Below are positions 34,431 to 61,254 of a stretch of 64,000 bases of DNA, piece after piece. Every line of letters starts with the position of its first letter. Position 1 is the stretch's first letter. The DNA lies in contig ML677348.1 of assembly GCA_007922305.1 (NCBI GenBank), positions 16,197,442 to 16,261,441 of the forward strand, in the 5' to 3' direction. The stretch is from Dermatemys mawii (taxonomy: Eukaryota > Chordata > Testudines > Dermatemydidae). The notes under the pieces were generated by a model that did not search any database, had not been told where the DNA came from, and saw only the letters and a program-made list of their open reading frames with translations. A program made the translations under genes and the position numbers.

Positions 34431-34920
34431 TCATACACCTGCTCTAACACAGTAAGCCTTCCAGAAGAACCCAGACCCACAGCACCCAGAGGGCACTCCT
34501 TGGAGAGAGGGGGTGATGTCAGGCCCTGTGGGTCTCAAACCTGTGTGCATAGGTGTCCTGAGAGGCATCACATTCCAATTCTCCACCCAGCAATTCACAG
34601 ACAGCACCTGGGAGTGGGATCCATGAAGCCCAACTGGCCACAAAACTTGCCCTACACTCTGACTGAGGGAGCTCCAAAACTCCTGACTGGGCTGCAGCCC
34701 CAATGTAAGCCAGAGGAAGAAACAGGAAGTTTTCTGTACAACTGGGTCTCACCCTGCCATGGACTTCTAGTCTGGTGTTTACCTTTTCCAGCCTTCTGAT
34801 CCTGATCTCCTGGTATCCTGACTCTCAGTTCTGATCTCCTGGCCTTCCAACCCAGCCTCATTCCTGGTAACTGGCCCTGAGCCCATGTCTGACTCTAACT
34901 CTTACACTCAGGTCCCAGCC
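34431..34920 (+). repeat. Probable 3' non-coding end and LTR part of the Ty3/gypsy copy
   Basis: Follows the chromodomain remnant. The GAGAGGGGGTGATGTCAGGCCC tract near 34504 looks like the polypurine tract and LTR start typical of these elements. The downstream end is ill-defined and no matching 5' LTR is present at 32.4 kb, so the LTR call is an inference. Confidence 0.45.
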
Positions 34921-34924
34921 TTGA

Positions 34925-35035
34925 CCACTAGATTAATAGATTATAAAACCAGAAGTGACCAAGGTGACCATCCAGTCTGACCAAATGCAGAAAAGGTCTA
35001 TTTCTTCCCAGCAATCACTTTCTTCCTGATCCACA
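34925..35035 (-). repeat. LINE 3'-end fragment
   Basis: TTAATAGATTATAAAACCAGAAGTGACC, then GTGACCATCCAGTCTGACC, is the antisense terminal pattern of a CR1-like family (compare CATCTAGTCCAACC at 2980). It is short and diverged. Confidence 0.5.
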
Positions 35036-37049
35036 AAGAAGAAGAGTGTCCAGGTCCATCACTAAGCTCCCAAGACATCAGTGGTGAATCAGCAAGCTCT
35101 GGAGATGGTCACATGGCTCACATCAGTAGTGTCAACAGCAGGACACCCAGGGCATGAACCCTAATGTTAGTAGTGGTGCACCTGAGATTAATACATATTA
35201 CATTTAGAAGTCTTTACATATTTTTAAAGCCTTGCTAAACCAAAGTGTGCAGAAAGTGGCAGAAAGTTGTCGTAATCTGTAAACATGTTATAGAAAGATT
35301 GTAATTGAAAGCAAGCACAAAATCAAAGGAATCATGGGGACTGAGTTTTAAACTAAAATATAATATAAAAATGCATAGCTTGGGTCCTTCTCTGACATTA
35401 AAGGGCCACTTTCTACTACTTTTTAGATATTTTTTATTACCTTAATTTGTTTGTTACTCTTTGAAGCTTAAAAAACATTGTCTTAAATTTTCTACTTACC
35501 AAAAACATTTTAGCACTGTAGCATTGCATTAGAGGAGGTTATTCATTTGCAGACATGTTTCCCAATTCAGAACTTTCCCACTAAACTTCTAATTCCTAAG
35601 GAAATCCACAGAAAAGAGACATATGAGGAGTGGATCTTGGCATTGTACTTAAAAAAATTAGAAGCTGAAGTCTGATAAATACACAGTCTTAAGATTTTTT
35701 CTGCTGTCTTCTGCTGAAACAGGTTAGAAAGACCTGTCCTGGATGAAAAAATAAAAGGTCATGTTTATTTTGCTTCCAGACAAGGGCTTCAGCAATTGAA
35801 AACCTCAGATTTCACAAACACAACGCAGGGTTTTCTCTGTAAATTGCAGACACATGCATTGTCCTATGCTGTCTCAGTAAATCTCCCTTTTATACTCTTC
35901 AGAAACACTAGATTACTGATCTGCATAACTTCACCTCCCTGTCAGTGAAAATAGTCCCCCTGCAGCACCACTTGCAGACTTTACAAAGCCTTTTCTGGGC
36001 TTGCCATCAAAGAACATAAAAAGGGGAATAGGAGAGTAATGAATGACAGAAAAAAGGAAATGTACACCCACTGCCTTTTTTTAAGAGTACCGTGCTGGTT
36101 ATTTTAACTGACATCTTGTACTCGGTCTGTCCTAATCAACCTTCCAGAAGCTTACATTAAATTCTTATTATATAGTCCAATTCCCTCTATTTCTTGAAGT
36201 AAGAAAATAAAACTAAATCAATATATAACTATGAAGTCATTACAATAAACTAAATTAACTGCAGTAGAAATGTAGTCCTAATGGAAACGTCCTAACAGCA
36301 TAAGCACTTCATGAATAACTGAATTACAGTAACAGTAGAAATAGGACCCATACTAGTTTCTCTATCGTTGCCCTAGATTAAGTGTGAAATCTTGGTGCCA
36401 TTGAAGTCAATGGCAAAATTTGCATGGACTGTGGTAGGGCCAGGATTTCACCCTGAATATACAGTAATGCTCTGCTGAGAACCTGAAGTGGAAAAACTGT
36501 GAGAGGGTCCCATTAGTTACTATTAGAAATCGGGAAGCAACTTGGTCTGGAATAATGTTAATGTTTTCCAAAAACAGAAAGATACTCAGACTGCAATTAA
36601 AATGTACTCAGACTGAATTTAAATCTTTCTACCCTGTTTTGTTTTACTGTACGAGCCTATAATGTCTGTGCACATTGCCTGATTCTCTGAGTCATCTTGT
36701 AAACAAGGTCATTTCATCTCCATTAACAACCCAATCTACAGTATTACAGTGTATAAATAAGTCAATTATAGCATTACATGGCCTGATTATAGAAGTAGGA
36801 GAATCAACCCAGAGGCAAGCTTAATGGGTAAGACATTCTGTATAATTGGATGAATCTACTTTCTTGAACTATGGAGTGTGATCATACATGGATGATCTTT
36901 TGCATTTGCTGGTAGCAGTAAATGATCCAGCAGTAAAGAAATAAGCACCCCTGAAATTAAATTAGACCAACACAGCTGCAATCTTTTCACAATTCAACAA
37001 AGCATAGGCACAAAGGGTATGAGTCATGAAAGGACTAAGGGGTTGCAAC
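35036..37049. other. AT-rich intergenic DNA, nothing recognised
   Basis: No exon, RNA gene or bounded repeat. 36395-36460 contains the CCATTGAAGTCAATGGCAAAATTT palindromic stretch and GGGCCAGGATTTCACCC, a very old dispersed repeat motif in sauropsids. Confidence 0.4.
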
Positions 37050-37382
37050 GCCGAGTGTCATGGCCCCTAGAAAATTACAAGAACAGGACTGTAATCCGCA
37101 GAGCCAAGCTAGGCACTGAGGCTCCCATATAATGAATGAGGAGAGATAGACTCCTAAAAATGTGATCCACAAAACCCAGCATGCTAGGCAGGAAGCCACC
37201 TAAGCCAACCAATGGGGGATGGTGACAAGAGGTGGGTGTACTTAGCCCTGACTCTCTCTTGGAGTTAGGCACCTAAGTCTGGGCAGCAGGAAGATGCTTG
37301 TCTCTGCTTAGCGATCCCTGAGTAGGAACCTGGTGTCTGGAATCAGGCAGTTTAGGTAGCTAAGGGGTTTCTTGTGAGACTG
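37050..37382. repeat. Unclassified interspersed repeat, left part
   Basis: The blocks GCACTGAGGCTCCCAT, GTTAGGCACCTAAGTC and AGGCAGTTTAGGTAGCTAAGGG belong to a repeat family whose other part seems to continue at 38197-39020. The hAT-like element at 37383 interrupts it. The class is unknown to me. Confidence 0.45.
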
Positions 37383-38196
37383 AAGTGCATGGCTACACTT
37401 GCAGATGTAGAACAATGGGAGTTAAACCAGCTCTCAGAGACTGCAGCAGGGGAAAAGCTGCCATGTATTTACACTGTCAGATTCAAGCGCACTAGCATGG
37501 CCACACTAGCAGCGCTTGCAATGCCACAAAGAGCAGTGCATTGTGGTAGCTATCCCAGTGTGAAAGTGGCTGCAACGTGTTTTTCAAATGCGGGGGAGGT
37601 GGAGTGTGACAGGGTATGTGTTGTGTATATGTGGGGGAGAGAGAGTGTATTTTGGAGGGCAGAGTGTGTCAGCATGCTGTCTTTTAAATTCAGACAGCAG
37701 CAGACTCCTTTTCTCCTGTCTCTTTCTCTCACACACACTCACAGCAACAGCATTCCACAGTAATGGTTGCTTTGTCCCAGAGCAGATAAGCAGCTGGCTG
37801 TCAGAAACAGAGCTTTGAAAGGGAGTATCCACATTCCTATAGCCAATTCCAAAACAATGAGAAGAGTGGCCACTTGACCTCAGAGGATTATGGGACATTT
37901 CCGGAGGCCAATCACAGCGCAGTAATGCAACACATCATCCACACTGACGCCTGGGTGTTTCAGCTGGGATGCAGCAAGCATTATGCTTTTTGAGGAGGTG
38001 GATTACCAGGAGCACTCCAGCTGCAGAGTTCAGGCACTCTACGTGCCTTGCCAGCGTGGACACATCAGGAGTTGGGGCACCCGGGGCTGCTAGTGGGCTA
38101 TAGCCCATGAAAGCTTATGCCCAAATAAATTTGTTAGTCTCTAAGATGCCACAAGTACTCCCCATTCTTCTAACTTGCAAGTGTAGCCAAGCCCTA
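37383..38196. mobile_element. Non-autonomous hAT-like element, about 810 bp
   Basis: The left end GCATGGCTACACTTGCAGATG and the right end ACTTGCAAGTGTAGCCAAGCCC are imperfect inverted repeats. Inside is GTGCATTGTGGTAGCTATCCCAGTG, a block frequent in such elements. No clean target duplication was found. A Penelope tail fragment lies inside near its right end. Confidence 0.6.
38088..38165 (+). repeat. Penelope-like tail fragment nested in a hAT-like element
   Basis: GGGCTATAGCCCATGAAAGCTTATGC, TTTGTTAGTCTCTAAGATGCCACAAG corresponds to the Penelope tail at 25345-25400 and 19540-19600, here on the plus strand and only about 78 bp long. Confidence 0.7.
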
Positions 38197-39060
38197 AATA
38201 AGGAGATGGCAGCCAGTGGTTAACACGTTCACCTGGAATGTGAGAGACCTGGGTTCAATTTCCTTCTCTCTGTCAGAGGAAAAAGGATTTAAACAGGGGT
38301 CTGTCAGCTGAGTACAGAATCATTCATTCATATTCTCCCTTCCCCCATTCTTGACTACTTACGTATTTACCCACTGTGAAAAACAATTATTGGGGCCAGA
38401 GAGAAAATGACTGAGAGGTGGGAGATCCAGGATGTAGTCCCCCTGTTCCAATCATTCTTTCAACGTGCTGTGACATTTTAAATTAGGTATGCAATTCTAC
38501 ACTTTGCATACAAAGTGGCATCCTCCATGTACATTCAGGAGCTGGACAGAATCACCCCACAGGCATACCCGGCCCGGGGACATGCAAGGCATGCATTGTT
38601 TACACACACGAATGGCACACCACTGCTCTTTCATTATGTATACACAATGGAAGAGTTTCAATAGGGTTGAGGGAGCCCTCTTATCAGAATATCCCATAGA
38701 TCAGTGATTAGAGCTCTCCTGAGAAGTGAGAGATCCCCCTTTCCCTACCTTAGGTAGAAGCAGAAATTGAACCTGTGTCTCCCACATCCCAGGGGAGTGC
38801 TCTAACTATAGGGCTAATAGTTATACAGTGGCAGTAGTACCACCACCTCCTGCTCTGACCTAATGTTCAATGATCTGGATGGAATGCCAGAGGTCACCTA
38901 CCTGTTCGGGCCCTGGTGACTTAGGTGGCCAAAAGCCTGTCTTTCTCTGGTTCCTGAAATGCTCTGGGGCTTAGTGGGAGATAGGCATTCAGACTCCAAG
39001 AGTAAGGCAGCAATGAGAATACCCAGAGACAGAAACTGCAACACTGAACCCGCTTGGCAG
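38197..39060. repeat. Unclassified interspersed repeat with inverted tRNA-like blocks
   Basis: Near 38214 a tRNA-SINE-like block (CAGTGGTTAACACGTTCACC, GAGACCTGGGTTCAATTTCC) occurs. Near 38705 (CAGTGATTAGAGCTCTCC) a second direct version begins, and 38765-38820 reads as the antisense of the same block (TTGAACCTGTGTCTCCCACATCCC, GTGCTCTAACTA). The arrangement is a fold-back of the tRNA-like part. No coding region. Confidence 0.5.
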
Positions 39061-39814
39061 GGTCTCCTGTTCTTTGCAAACTCCTCTCAGCTCAGACCTG
39101 GCAAACTCACACCAAACATGTCTTACAAGATATTTATCCATAAAGAGTAACATGTCAAATAAATACAGAAATCTTGTAACTTGTCAAGATTCATAATCAT
39201 TGTGAGGTGGAAGTATGGGCAATATTTAAGGAATTATGTATTTATATTGAAGGTATACTTTATGGACTTAAAAGTGAAAGGATAACATGTCTCATTGATG
39301 CTCCTTTGGGCAAAGGAGAGTTATCACCGCACACTGGTTAGCCAGTGAAGTGTCTAGTCTTATTCGCTCCCAAGATTATGAGTCAGAAACAACTACAAAT
39401 GATCAAAACCCCTAGGAGGTGAAAGAGGAACATTACAACAAGACAGGAGTTTGTCTGGCCTGTGAATGGAAACAAACGACTGTTTTCAGTATAACACAGA
39501 GTAGGGAGAAGCACTCTGTGTTCGTTCACTCAGGAAAACCCCTGGTGGAGGGGGAATGCTTTCATAAATGTTTAGAACCTGGTTTTAGGGAAACCAGCCA
39601 CATTTGCAATAGCCTGAACTTTGAGAGGAAAAAAACCCTACTTTATTATATAGGAAAGGTAGGTATTGATAAATGTAGAGCCAGATCCGCATTTTATGAT
39701 TTTATTTTGTCATCAGCTGCTCATATCACTTTCTCTCACTTCTAGGTAAATCTTTATGAAAAAAACCTACACTTGTTTTATTATATGTAAAGCTACGATT
39801 TAGTGATGGGTATT
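39061..39814. other. No gene; possible old LTR-like repeat
   Basis: 39290-39720 shares the feel of a dispersed repeat (CACTGGTTAGCCAGTGAAGTGTCTAG, then a Lys/Glu-rich frame of 108 codons without domain character). I cannot assign it. Confidence 0.3.
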
Positions 39815-40455
39815 TTTAATAAAAGTCATGGACAGGTCATGGGCAATAAACAAAAATAAACATGACCTGTCCATGATTTGTAATGTAAATAAACCTGGCA
39901 ATCTTAGCTGAGCGGGACATGGGGGGGTGGCACTGCTGGGAGGGGTCCCTGGGAGGAGCCGCTGCTCTGCAGGGCTTCAGAGGGCTGCTGCTCGGGAGGT
40001 CAGGAGCTGATGCTCTGGACAGTCCCTGAGAGCCACTGCTTGGGGGGAGGGGAGGCGCATGGTCAGCAGCACCAGCTGTCAGGAGCCCCTGAGCCATGGC
40101 TGCTCCAGTGCCCCTGGGGCCACCCCCGCCGTCGCTGCTCTGGCTGCCCTTGGGATTGCTGCTGGGGCCATTGAGCTGTGACTGCTCCTGCCGCCCCCGG
40201 GATTGCTGCTTAGGCGGTCCCCAGGGCCAGCCACACTGGCCGCTGCTCAAGTGGTCCCGAGGGCCAATTGCCTGGGGCCACAAGAGCATTGGCCGATCCA
40301 TCTGGCCCTGGGGCAGCTCCAGCAATAGCCAATGTGTAGCTGGCCATGGGGTTTGCTGCTTGGCCGGCCCTGGGGTCAGCTGCACTGATGACTGCAGAAG
40401 TCACAGAGCTTGCGAAAAGCTATGGAATCCATAACTTCCACAACCTCCATGACAG
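39815..40455. repeat. Non-autonomous DNA-transposon-like repeat, family A
   Basis: GTCATGGACAGGTCATGGGC and its complement GACCTGTCCATGA (39826-39878) form a hairpin-like left end. The body is a GC-rich CTGCTG/GGGGCC core, and the right end reads CACAGAGCTTGCGAAAAGC to CATGGAGCCCTAATTA. Related to the copy at 3970-4360. Long open frames here (up to 182 codons) come from GC-rich composition. Confidence 0.5.
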
Positions 40456-41419
40456 ACATGGAGCCCTAATTATAAGTACTCACAAGTGCTGTGTAGTTTA
40501 CAGGAGCCATGGCTTAAAAAGAAACTAGTAAGAAGGTGTACACTGCATCTTTGAGTGCAAGGGAGCTGGAACTTCTGTGAGTCGCCAGTGTCAAGAGCTT
40601 GATATCATAGGGGAAAGATTCAAAGGGACTTGAGCATACCTACTGTTAACATGCCTGCCAGAGGAGAGTGCTCTAGCAGCTGAAGAGCTGGCAATGCCAG
40701 GGAACCGACACACTGATGTCACAAGAAAGGCTCCTTCTCCCTGGAGGCGGGAGTAACAAGGTCACTGGCAGTTCTGGGCAATCTGAGAATTGTCTCAGAA
40801 ACGTAGGCACCAGGTGACTTTAGGTGCCTACCAAGTTTACCAAGAGTTTTGTCTACCATTCATATGTTCATCTGTTTTAAAAACTAGCATCCATATATAT
40901 AGCAAAAGAAAATATTATGTACACTAAGTATCACTAGCAAAAATGTCATAGTGTTCATTAACATACATGACAAAAGAAACATGAATCAATCTGGGACACT
41001 TGGAAATTTACACAAAATCAGTGACATTTCATAAAAATGCAGGAAAAAATGTCCTGGTCCCTTTATACGCATATGGTGGCTTTGTCCATTCATTATAGTT
41101 AAATTTCTGAGATCAAAGACATCACAAATGAGATCACGGAACTATAAGTTCCACTTGGTCCAGCTATTTTTCCTGTAGAAAGCTAAATATCCTTCTGATT
41201 CAGTTTTTAAAATCTCAGTCATCAATGTCTCAGATAAAAAAATGTTACTGGCCACATGCGGAAAAAAGGACCATCATCTACAACTGATGAATGCATTCAG
41301 TATTCTTGCTTTGGAAGACTGTAACTGCTTGCTTGGCAGCCAAGTATCAGAACTATACATGTATGTGGACCACCCTTGTATCGATGTGTAGAAATTTTGC
41401 AGTATGCGAGACCTAGTCG
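40456..41419. other. Nothing recognised
   Basis: AT-rich intergenic DNA. 40800-40845 carries a short TAGGTGCCTACC fragment of the repeat also seen at 32320. Confidence 0.4.
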
Positions 41420-41668
41420 ATGGTTATGTCTAACTCACAGCTGGCGTGTGGCAACTGACTTGGGGGTGTTTAACCGCAAAGAAGACATTCCATCCTGGGC
41501 TGCAGACTCAGGTCTAGGGCCCGCAAGAGTCCCAGAGTTTAGGCTGTATCCTGAGCCTGAACGTCTACACCACAACTGAACAGCCCCTTGGCCTGAATCC
41601 TGTGAGTCTAAGTCAGCTGGCATGAGCCACCGTGGGTATCTAATTGCAGTGTAGCCACACCCTAAGAT
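41420..41668. mobile_element. Non-autonomous hAT-like MITE
   Basis: The left end TGGTTATGTCTAACTCACAGC and the right end TCTAATTGCAGTGTAGCCACACCCTA are the degenerate terminal types of a GTCTACA/TGTAGAC family. The interior blocks GGCAACTGACTTGGG and GAACGTCTACACCACAA are family-typical. Boundaries are approximate. Confidence 0.5.
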
Positions 41669-43267
41669 TCCCCATTATATGTGATCTTTGAAGGATTAGA
41701 TTTTTACTGGTAAATGTTGGTAAACCTTGATTTCACTGTACATGCAACAAACCAATGAAAAAACGTTTTCATCAATAATTGAAATTTACAAATAGGCAAA
41801 GTAAGAAAAATGCCACTTGATAACTTGTTAAAATTTGATTTAAGGATATTTACATATATGTTGACATTTTGTGTTTTAATGGTTATAAAGCTTTAATTTT
41901 TGAATCTCAATGTCTTTCATTAAATAATTGTCTGACCCTCTTACTGTCTGCCTCCACATAATTTCCCACATCTTTGAAAATGTAACTCAATTACAATTAA
42001 AAAATTTTATAACCTATATTTTGTACAATTCTGTATATTTAAATTGATAAAAATGAAAATAAATTTTCAAAAATAAACATTATTCATCAAAATAATTTTA
42101 AAATTATTTCTACTAACCCTAATTATGACTGATATTAGTCATGCCTATTTTGTTTGATTTGACAACCATTTATGTACATTATTTCTGACACATAAAAGAG
42201 AAATGTAAAGATAATTTTAATCATGTTTTGCTAAATAAAGATAATTGAGATGTATTCATTCATATCATTTTCCAAAATACGCAAATGGAACCATTGTGTT
42301 CCTCATGTTTGATCTTCTTTTAATTCTATCTTATTATGAAGAGACACAAACACTTTGTGCATGGCAATTTTTTTTAATGTTTAGATTTAAACATATACAC
42401 ACACACACACACTGTTATATTGTATTTGCTTTGATCTTTCTCTGGAAGATGAAGGTAACTTTTTGTCAATTGTCTCATGTGTTTTAGTACAGCAGAATGC
42501 CCTGTTTTATAAAATAACTGGGGAATAAGGTCATAAAATCAAATGGATAATTAAACATCTGGAAAATACAGTAAATGTGGTGCATCCCTTTCTTCTTGTC
42601 CTTTAAACCACTCCAAAGTGATTTAAAGCATTGAAATATGAGATGTCAAATTGTTCTTTAATCACCATCAGTTTCATGATGTGATGTATTTAGGCAAGAA
42701 AATACGAAGTTTCTAAGCCAATACATTTTAGATATATTATGAGTTAAACTGGTGGAAAACTTTTCAAAAAGAAATCTAGTTGCATTTTCAAAACTCCACA
42801 GCATGGGCCAGATCCTTTCTTGTGGCCAAGCTCTGGATAGTGCTATAGTAATGGGGAGGAAGTAGGGAGCGGAATATGACTTCCTGGTTCTGAAGATTGG
42901 TCTGCTCCAGTCCTGACCTGAATTAGAGCTTCTCTAACGTATGCCACTTGTGTAGTATTTTTAATGGACACTACAGCACTGGATGATAGGTGACGCAAAA
43001 CTCTGCTACTCCATGTGTGATATGATTAATACACCCAGGTTATGAAGGGAGGTAGTGTGGCTGGTGTAGGAACAGCTCTGTCAATTTTGTGGGAACATGG
43101 AGTTCTACACCAGGGCTGGCCACTTACAGCTCAAACGAGATCCATAATTTAAAAAACCCCTGGGGTGCAATTCTCCACTGCTTTGTACCTTGTGTAGTCT
43201 TATTTCTGGGCAGCAGGTATAAAATGTTACCAAATCAGATTACTAACCTCTTACACCTGCCTGACAC
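41669..43267. other. AT-rich intergenic DNA with a short (AC)n tract
   Basis: Very AT-rich with runs of A and T. A CA dinucleotide tract lies at about 42395-42411. No gene or bounded repeat seen. Confidence 0.5.
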
Positions 43268-43554
43268 ATGGGGTTTGTCTTCACTGTGCGTGGTAGCAAT
43301 CGGTCTTTTGGTGATCGATTTATCGCGTCCCATCGGGACGTGATAAATCGATCGCCAGCAGTGCCGTTGACTCCGTAACTCCAGCTCGCCAAAAGATGCA
43401 AGCTGGAGTCAACGGGGGAGCACGCCACCGACCGCTGCCGCCGTGAGGACGGCAGGTAAGTCGGCTGCAGATACGCCAACTTCAGCTACGTTATTCACGT
43501 AGCTGAAGTTGCGTATCTGCAGTTGATCCAACCCCCTAGTGAAGACCAGCCCAT
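43268..43554. mobile_element. MITE with two internal palindromes
   Basis: Terminal repeats ATGGGGTTTGTCTTCACT and AGTGAAGACCAGCCCAT bound a 287-bp element. Inside are two strong palindromes: 43313-43353 (19-bp arms with one mismatch, 3-nt loop, around ATCGATTTATC) and 43465-43522 (25-26-bp arms with one indel, 7-nt loop, around CAACTTCAGCTACG). No coding capacity. Confidence 0.8.
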
Positions 43555-43633
43555 GGATAATTAGTGGAGGATTGCAACCAAAGGATTGGCTGTCAGCCTT
43601 AAGTGGCCAGCATGGAATTACATTAGTGTAGGA

Positions 43634-43981
43634 CAGGGGTCTCCAAACTACAGCCCGGGGCCCAGATCCGGCCTGCGGCTTCGATATTCCGGCTCTCCAG
43701 CTGAGCAGGCACACCAAGCAGGCACGTGGAGAAGCTGCCGCTGCCCCTCATCCCCATGCCCCGCAAGCTGCTGCCAGCAGCCCCATGTGCGCAGGGGTGA
43801 GTGCCCCCGTGGCAGCAGCCAGAGGAGCAAAGGAGGCGAGGGGGGTTGCAGCAGTGGCTAGAGGAGCAAGGGGGGATTTTGCATATATTTGCATATAATG
43901 AATTTTTTCACAGTAGCTTCGGCCCACAAACCGCCTTCAAAAATCTAACATGGCCCTCGTCTCATAGTTTGGAGACCCCTG
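43634..43981. mobile_element. GC-rich non-autonomous hAT element, 348 bp, intact ends
   Basis: Perfect terminal repeats CAGGGGTCTCCAAACTA and its complement at the right end. The 8-bp duplication GTGTAGGA lies at 43626-43633 and 43982-43989. As at 18229, the left end leads into CAGCCCGGGGCCCAGATCCGGCC. GC-rich body, non-coding. Confidence 0.93.
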
Positions 43982-43989
43982 GTGTAGGA

Positions 43990-44939
43990 GAATGCCCTGG
44001 GGTCTCATTTTATTTATTTGACCAAACTTTCAAGAACAAAATTTCATCCTGGGATGAGATGCATGTAAAATCTGTTTCTTTTTGAGGAAAGTAAGGGTGG
44101 GGCTGAAAAGAATACAGCTCAGGTTTCAATAAGGTAAAAACTTTGTACTTATCCTATTTTTATTCTACTTCCTTATTGTCCTGATTAACTTCCTTTTCAG
44201 CATAGTTAAAATAGGTCTATTTGGGTGGATATCTTTATATTACAGGCAAATGAGAAGAAAAGTGCCTTTGTTTTGCAATCTTTAGGAATAGCCTCCTTCT
44301 TCTTGTTTTTTCCCCCCACATGTTAATTACAACTCCACTTATTATTTTAAAGTACTGCATTGGTTTTATTTCTTTAATTCAAATATATTCACAACATGCC
44401 ATTCAGAGGGATATTGCTGTTGTTTTGTAGCAGGGTTTTTAATCTCTTCTGCCTAACACTTTCCACTTTGCTGGTTTATTTCTACTTATTTGTTTGAATT
44501 TCTAATATTGCCTTCGAGTTGATGTTTTATAATTACACACTGCTAGAAAAGCCAGCTAACTATGGGTGTCTCCTTTCTATCACACTACACAGTCAATACC
44601 TCAAGAGTGTGTAAATAAGAAATGCAGGTAACATAAATAAAATAATGAATCTCCAACTCTTGAATTGCTGCCCCAAGTCTCACTCATTTGGGGAAGGAGA
44701 GGAGACTTTAGATGGGGGTAGATTTTAGGGGGTTTGTTTACATCATCTCTGTTCCACCCTGTGGCCTCACAGACCGTCATAATCACGGCGTTAAAGGCCA
44801 GAAGGAACCACCAGAACAGAGGCCATTCGCCCAGTTATAAACCAGACACTCCACAGTCCCCTTTTGGGGTGGTTTGTCCCCCGTCCCCCCATGCGGTACT
44901 GACATTAAAGCAGATGTGGGTGTGTCTCGTATGAGAGGG
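43990..44939. other. AT-rich flank of the UFM1 promoter
   Basis: No exon seen. GGCGTTAAAGGCCAGAAGGAACC near 44787 may be a small LINE 3'-end fragment. Composition changes sharply to CpG-rich from about 44940. Confidence 0.4.
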
Positions 44940-45565
44940 GCCCCTCCACGAGGAGGAAGGCGCTACCCCACCGCCACGACCTCGCAGACACCCTGGGAGC
45001 GCCATGATCTCGGGTGCCCAACAGGGGCACGCGGGGAGCCGGACCGACCTCCCGCACCGGCCCACTCAACCCCGCCACCAAAATGACACCGAGGCGTGAC
45101 AGACCCTGGGGCGCCACAGGCCGAGAACGGGCACCGAGGGGCACCACCGACCCGGGGGAAGACTGAGACCCCCCCCCGCAGCCCCTGCCTGGCAAGAGGC
45201 TCGGAGGCGAACCCCCGCCCCAAGGTCCCTGCGAGCCTCGGAAAGGCCTTTGCGGGCCCTGCGGGCTGCTCGCGCCCCGCCCCGCCCCTACTCTCTGCAT
45301 TCGCAGGGGCGCCTGGGCCACCACGGAAACCGGGGAGGGGTTGGGCTCGGGGGCGGTGCCAGGCCCCCGCCCGGCCTCTCAGCGGCAGGACCCAGGGTAG
45401 CTGCCCCGCCGCTGCCTGACGAGGACTCGCTCCGTGGCGGTTTTGTTCAGGCGGCGGCCGGGCAGCTCAGGCGGGGCGGAAGCGGAGGCGAAGGACCCCT
45501 CGGCCGGCCGGCGGCTGACGTGTGCCTGGGGGCGGTGGCGGCGGTTCGTGGGCCCGGACCGGATC

Positions 45566-61254
<15,689 letters not shown>

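Noticed and set aside
39837..40434. 182-codon minus and 112-codon plus frames
   Set aside because: GC-rich core of a dispersed non-autonomous repeat; product dominated by Pro/Gln/Ser and Gly/Leu/Pro runs.
42395..42411. (AC)n tract as a notable microsatellite
   Set aside because: Only about eight units; ordinary background.
1..44900. Search for exons of genes that neighbour UFM1 in other vertebrates, such as TRPC4
   Set aside because: I saw no peptide segment or splice-bounded frame that I could assign to such a gene; they probably lie outside the window.
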